Part shown: in pieces, positions 61,185 to 64,000 of the stretch
Layout of the letters: each line of letters begins with the position of its first letter
Position numbering within the stretch: position 1 is the stretch's first letter
Assembly (NCBI GenBank): GCA_000437435.1
Contig: FR899629.1
Coordinates: 92,151 to 156,150, forward strand
DNA length: 64,000 nucleotides
Origin: Clostridium sp. CAG:768
GTDB lineage: Bacteria > Cyanobacteriota > Vampirovibrionia > Gastranaerophilales > Gastranaerophilaceae
Direction: 5' to 3'
The notes under the pieces: model-generated
The model's database searches: none
What the model was told of the DNA's origin: nothing
What the model saw: only the letters and a program-made list of their open reading frames with translations
Program-made: the position numbers and the translations under genes

Positions 61185-61870
61185 TATTTTTTCTCCTTTT
61201 TCTTAGAAATAAAGTGGGCTCTTTTTGAATTCAACTTAATATTTTCAAAAGTATACAATCTTGCCGGTCTTTTTGATGATGATTTTGTAAATTCATCTAA
61301 TTCAATCAAACCGTCAGTAGAAAGAGCTTTTTTTCTAAAATTACGTTTATCTAAACTTTTACCCATTATTAACTCGTATGCTCTTTGCATTTCTGTAAGG
61401 GTAAATTTTTCATTTAATAACTGGTATGCCACAGGGCATAATTCTAATCTTTCACGAGTTCTTTTTAATGAATACTCAATAATTTCTTTATGGTCAAATG
61501 CTAATGGAGGCAAATCTGAAATTTTATGCCAACCCAATTCAGGAGTTGTTACAATCTGAATATCTTCAGCTCTAACAAGAGCGAAATATGCACAAGTTAT
61601 AACTCTAGCGTTAGGGTGACGAAGCGGATCTCCAAATGTATATAGTTGTTCAAGATAAATATTATCTACATTTGTACGTTCTTTTAAAACTCTTAATGCC
61701 GCCTGATCTAGGTTTTCAGATAATCTTACATATCCTCCTGGTATTGCCCATTTATCTTTAAAAGGTTCATTTGTCCTTTTTACGAGCAAAACCTGAAGAG
61801 CATTATTTTTCATAGTCACAATAACTACGTCAACAGTAATCTCGTGGGTTTTTGTTTCATTAAAAATCAT
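61184..61870 (-). CDS. NrtR-like regulator: degenerate Nudix domain plus winged helix
   Basis: 228 residues. The N-terminal Nudix fold (VDVVIVTMKNNALQVLLVKR; WAIPGGYVRLSENLDQAALR) has lost the catalytic REUxEE signature: the box reads ALRVLKERTNV. The C-terminal domain (FTLTEMQRAYELIMGKSLDK, RNFRKKALSTDG) is a winged helix. In NrtR regulators the Nudix fold serves as an ADP-ribose sensor controlling NAD metabolism, so a regulatory role is likely. ATG 61870 with GGGACCGAG upstream is preferred over the upstream start at 61957. No NAD gene is adjacent. Confidence 0.8.
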   Translation of the reverse strand: MIFNETKTHEITVDVVIVTMKNNALQVLLVKRTNEPFKDKWAIPGGYVRLSENLDQAALRVLKERTNVDNIYLEQLYTFGDPLRHPNARVITCAYFALVRAEDIQIVTTPELGWHKISDLPPLAFDHKEIIEYSLKRTRERLELCPVAYQLLNEKFTLTEMQRAYELIMGKSLDKRNFRKKALSTDGLIELDEFTKSSSKRPARLYTFENIKLNSKRAHFISKKKEKK

Positions 61871-62029
61871 AATTTCTCGGTCCCTAAAATATATCATATA
61901 ATAAAAAAATAAATTTACATTAGTTAATAGTCTTTTTTTATTAACAAAATTTAACATGAAGTAAAAAGATTAACAATAAATACGAATCAAAATACTTTAT
62001 ATATATACGGGGAATTTATAGGAATAAAA

Positions 62030-62974
62030 ATGAGCATTTACAATTGGGGATTTAACAATTTTTATATAAACAGTTTTATGCCTACATCTTATTGGGGCGG
62101 CTGTGGGTGTAATGCTTTTAATTCCGGCTTTAGTTTTGGTATATTAAACTCTTTATTCAATTACTCTATTCCGCAAATGAATACTTTTTCATTTATGCCG
62201 CAATTTTCTATGCCATTGTTTAACCCATATAATAATATATTTGCAATGACAAATAATTATATAATGCCGACATTTACTCCACCATTATATAATTATAGTA
62301 TTCCTTCTTTATTTACTCAACTCAACACTTTTAATAACTACACTGGGAAATTAGTTGAATACACAAAAAATAACAATCTCAATTTCTTAACTACAAAAAA
62401 TAAAGAAACAAGATCAAATAATATAAATATTAATAGAAATACAGTCCCAATAGAAATTGATAGAAACTTTAATAATCCAAACAAGTTAGATATCAATTTT
62501 CTTAACAGAGTAAAACAAATAGCTAACAAATTAAACTGTGATTACAAAGATTTATTAGCACTAATGAATAGTGAATCTGGTATTAGAACAAATGCTTGGA
62601 ATGGAACAACCGCAGTAGGATTAATACAATTCACAAATGCTTCAATCTCAGAATTAAATCAAAAATTCGGACTTAATTTAACAAAAGAAAAAATAGCTCA
62701 AATGTCACCAATGGAACAGTTAGATTTAGTTGAGAAATATTTAACAATCGCAAAAAGCTATTCATTTTCACCAAACGCAAGATTATCTGCAGGAGATCTA
62801 TATGCAATAACTTTCCTCCCTGGCAGAGCTAATCAAGATGTTTTATGCAGAAATGGTGAAGATTTTTATAAACAAAATAAAGGTCTTGACCAAAATCAAG
62901 ATGGAGTAATAACTAAAAAAGATTTAGAATTACACCTTTCTAAAAAACATATTAACGAATCCATCTTTTCATAA
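62030..62974 (+). CDS. Lytic transglycosylase-like protein with EF-hand-like tail
   Basis: 314 residues. The first 110 are Asn, Phe, Tyr and Pro-rich (MSIYNWGFNNFYINSFMPTS) with no Sec signal. From about 155 a SLT-type fold is visible: helix NRVKQIANKLNCDYKDLLAL, catalytic Glu182 in MNSESGIRTNAWN, TAVGLIQFTNASI, and LYAITFLPGRAN. Near the C-terminus DQNQDGVITKKDLELHL is a single EF-hand/dockerin-like calcium loop. It would cut peptidoglycan; absence of a Sec signal suggests another export path, perhaps the type III system. AGGAA precedes ATG 62030. Confidence 0.8.
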   Translation: MSIYNWGFNNFYINSFMPTSYWGGCGCNAFNSGFSFGILNSLFNYSIPQMNTFSFMPQFSMPLFNPYNNIFAMTNNYIMPTFTPPLYNYSIPSLFTQLNTFNNYTGKLVEYTKNNNLNFLTTKNKETRSNNININRNTVPIEIDRNFNNPNKLDINFLNRVKQIANKLNCDYKDLLALMNSESGIRTNAWNGTTAVGLIQFTNASISELNQKFGLNLTKEKIAQMSPMEQLDLVEKYLTIAKSYSFSPNARLSAGDLYAITFLPGRANQDVLCRNGEDFYKQNKGLDQNQDGVITKKDLELHLSKKHINESIFS

Positions 62975-63075
62975 TTTCCTAAAATAAACATTACAATTCT
63001 AAATAATCCATTGATGTTCCAAAATGTTTCATGTACATTCATGAAATAAAGTCGTATTTGCGGAAAGGTTCAAAA

Positions 63076-64000
63076 ATGGATAAGGGATATATTGAAAACG
63101 GTTTTATAGTTGATGTCAGCAATGCTCATAAAACATCAGAAATTATTTATGAATTAAGCAGAATATTAGATTTACCTGATGCACAAAGCAAAAAAGTTTG
63201 CCTTAAATTAGGGAATGTTGATTTAACAACAACAGAACTTACAAGTATTAAAGCATTAGTTGAGTCTATGAACTCAGAAATTGAATTTATTACAACAAGT
63301 TCATCCTCTACAGTAAAGTCAGCAGAAGAACTAGACATAAAAGTTTCTGTTTTAGAAAATAAAGTTCCAATGCCTGAATTCAATGCCGATCAAGAAAAAG
63401 TAAATAAAGAACTTGAAAAAGCATTAGATAAAATTTTCGGAGATGAAAATACTGAAATAAAAACTTTTGCACAAGAAAAAGGATTACAAAAATTACAAAA
63501 TAATACATCTCTAGAAACAGAAGCTCCAATTCAAAGTTCTGATGAAAAGCAAGTTGAAACTATTGAAAACACTGAACATCAAGAAGAATTAGAAGAAAAA
63601 GAAAATAATATTCAAAAAATAACCGCAAATACATATGATACAATAGAAACCACTGAATTTAATTCAACCACTGAAGAACTAAATGATTTTAATAAAGAAT
63701 TAGAAAATGCAAACAAAATAGAAGGGGAAGATATAGAAGATATCGATTATAATCTTGACGATTTAAGAAAATCACTAAGAGAAACAGAAAAACTTCCAAC
63801 CTTATATATTCAAAGAACATTACGTTCAGGACAAAGCATAACATCAGATGGAAATATTGTCATAATTGGAGATGCAAACCCAGGATCTGAAATTATTGCC
63901 AAAGGCGATATTACAGTTTGGGGTATTCTTGGAGGAATAGCTCATGCTGGATCTGCTGGAAACCAATATGCAAAAATTAGAGCTCTTAAAATGAATGCAA
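63076..64000 (+). CDS. minC: Septum-site protein MinC, C-terminus cut by window edge
   Basis: 308 codons to the window edge. The N-terminal part (1-100; VCLKLGNVDLTTTELTSIKA) fits the MinC N-domain. A long acidic, Asn/Glu-rich linker (about 100-235) is unusual, since typical MinC is near 230 residues in all. The C-domain starts about 240 with YIQRTLRSGQSITSDGNIVI, DANPGSEIIAKGDITVWGIL and GGIAHAGSAGNQYAKIRALK, the beta-helix that binds MinD. MinC blocks FtsZ ring assembly away from mid-cell. AAAGG precedes ATG 63076. Confidence 0.9.
   Translation, partial: MDKGYIENGFIVDVSNAHKTSEIIYELSRILDLPDAQSKKVCLKLGNVDLTTTELTSIKALVESMNSEIEFITTSSSSTVKSAEELDIKVSVLENKVPMPEFNADQEKVNKELEKALDKIFGDENTEIKTFAQEKGLQKLQNNTSLETEAPIQSSDEKQVETIENTEHQEELEEKENNIQKITANTYDTIETTEFNSTTEELNDFNKELENANKIEGEDIEDIDYNLDDLRKSLRETEKLPTLYIQRTLRSGQSITSDGNIVIIGDANPGSEIIAKGDITVWGILGGIAHAGSAGNQYAKIRALKMNA

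Noticed and set aside
1..64000. tRNA, rRNA, tmRNA or insertion sequence genes
   Set aside because: I looked for tRNA arms, rRNA-like blocks and transposase motifs and saw none; a covariance-model search would settle it.

Overview
The window is strongly AT-rich and most likely comes from a gut Gastranaerophilales (Melainabacteria/Vampirovibrionia, the non-photosynthetic sisters of Cyanobacteria). This is inference from: seven prepilin-like proteins with the FTLAEVLITLG-type N-terminus typical of that group; an isolated atpD-atpC pair, as in cyanobacteria; a diderm envelope (secretin, AsmA-like protein, heptosyltransferase-like enzyme, TPS-type adhesin); and a flagellar-like type III export cluster with no flagellin in view. 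I saw no rRNA, tRNA, CRISPR array or insertion sequence.

Layout. 0-5.3 kb: two prepilin-like genes, a bioF-bioG-bioC biotin operon, an unknown gene and a frame-broken prepilin-like gene. 5.3-15 kb: small genes, aroQ, a candidate sRNA, a degenerate histidine kinase, an MsmX/UgpC-like ATPase, rubrerythrin and a very large AsmA-like protein. 14.8-22.5 kb (minus): a second frame-broken prepilin-like gene, yidD and a type III export cluster (flhA/sctV, fliH, fliG-like, fliF, fliE), then a dCMP-deaminase-like gene. 22.5-28.6 kb: glycosyltransferase, a divergent purH and lineage-specific genes that may be structural or secreted parts of the type III system. 28.8-36.6 kb: rpsA, valS, a third frame-broken prepilin-like gene, fabI and a large coiled-coil/Gly-Ala protein. 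36.6-43.8 kb: a TPS-type adhesin with a DTD repeat and a C-terminal PilZ domain, a flippase, rimO and an intact prepilin-like gene. 43.8-50.8 kb: a small HTH gene with palindromic operators, a dehydrogenase, and the type IV pilus/type II secretion machine (pilP-like, secretin, GspE/PilB, GspF/PilC). 51-64 kb: uridine-kinase-like gene, atpDC, a split chromate transporter, a fourth frame-broken prepilin-like gene, comM, a glycosyltransferase, a tcdA/SDR/HD operon, secG, an NrtR-like regulator, a lytic transglycosylase and the start of minC.

Main discovery candidate: four of the seven prepilin-like genes carry a run of exactly ten C:G pairs shortly after a start codon with a good ribosome binding site. 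In all four, one added base would join that start to the open pilin frame; as given, all four stop soon after the tract. This looks like contingency-locus phase variation of a pseudopilin repertoire served by one shared secretion machine encoded in the same window. Systematic one-base under-calling of the tract, or slippage during expression, must be excluded. Other leads: the PilZ-adhesin fusion, the type III gene set with flagellin-like and translocator-like neighbours, an autoregulatory-looking leaderless HTH gene, a CU-rich sRNA candidate, and eroded active sites in a histidine kinase and in PurH.
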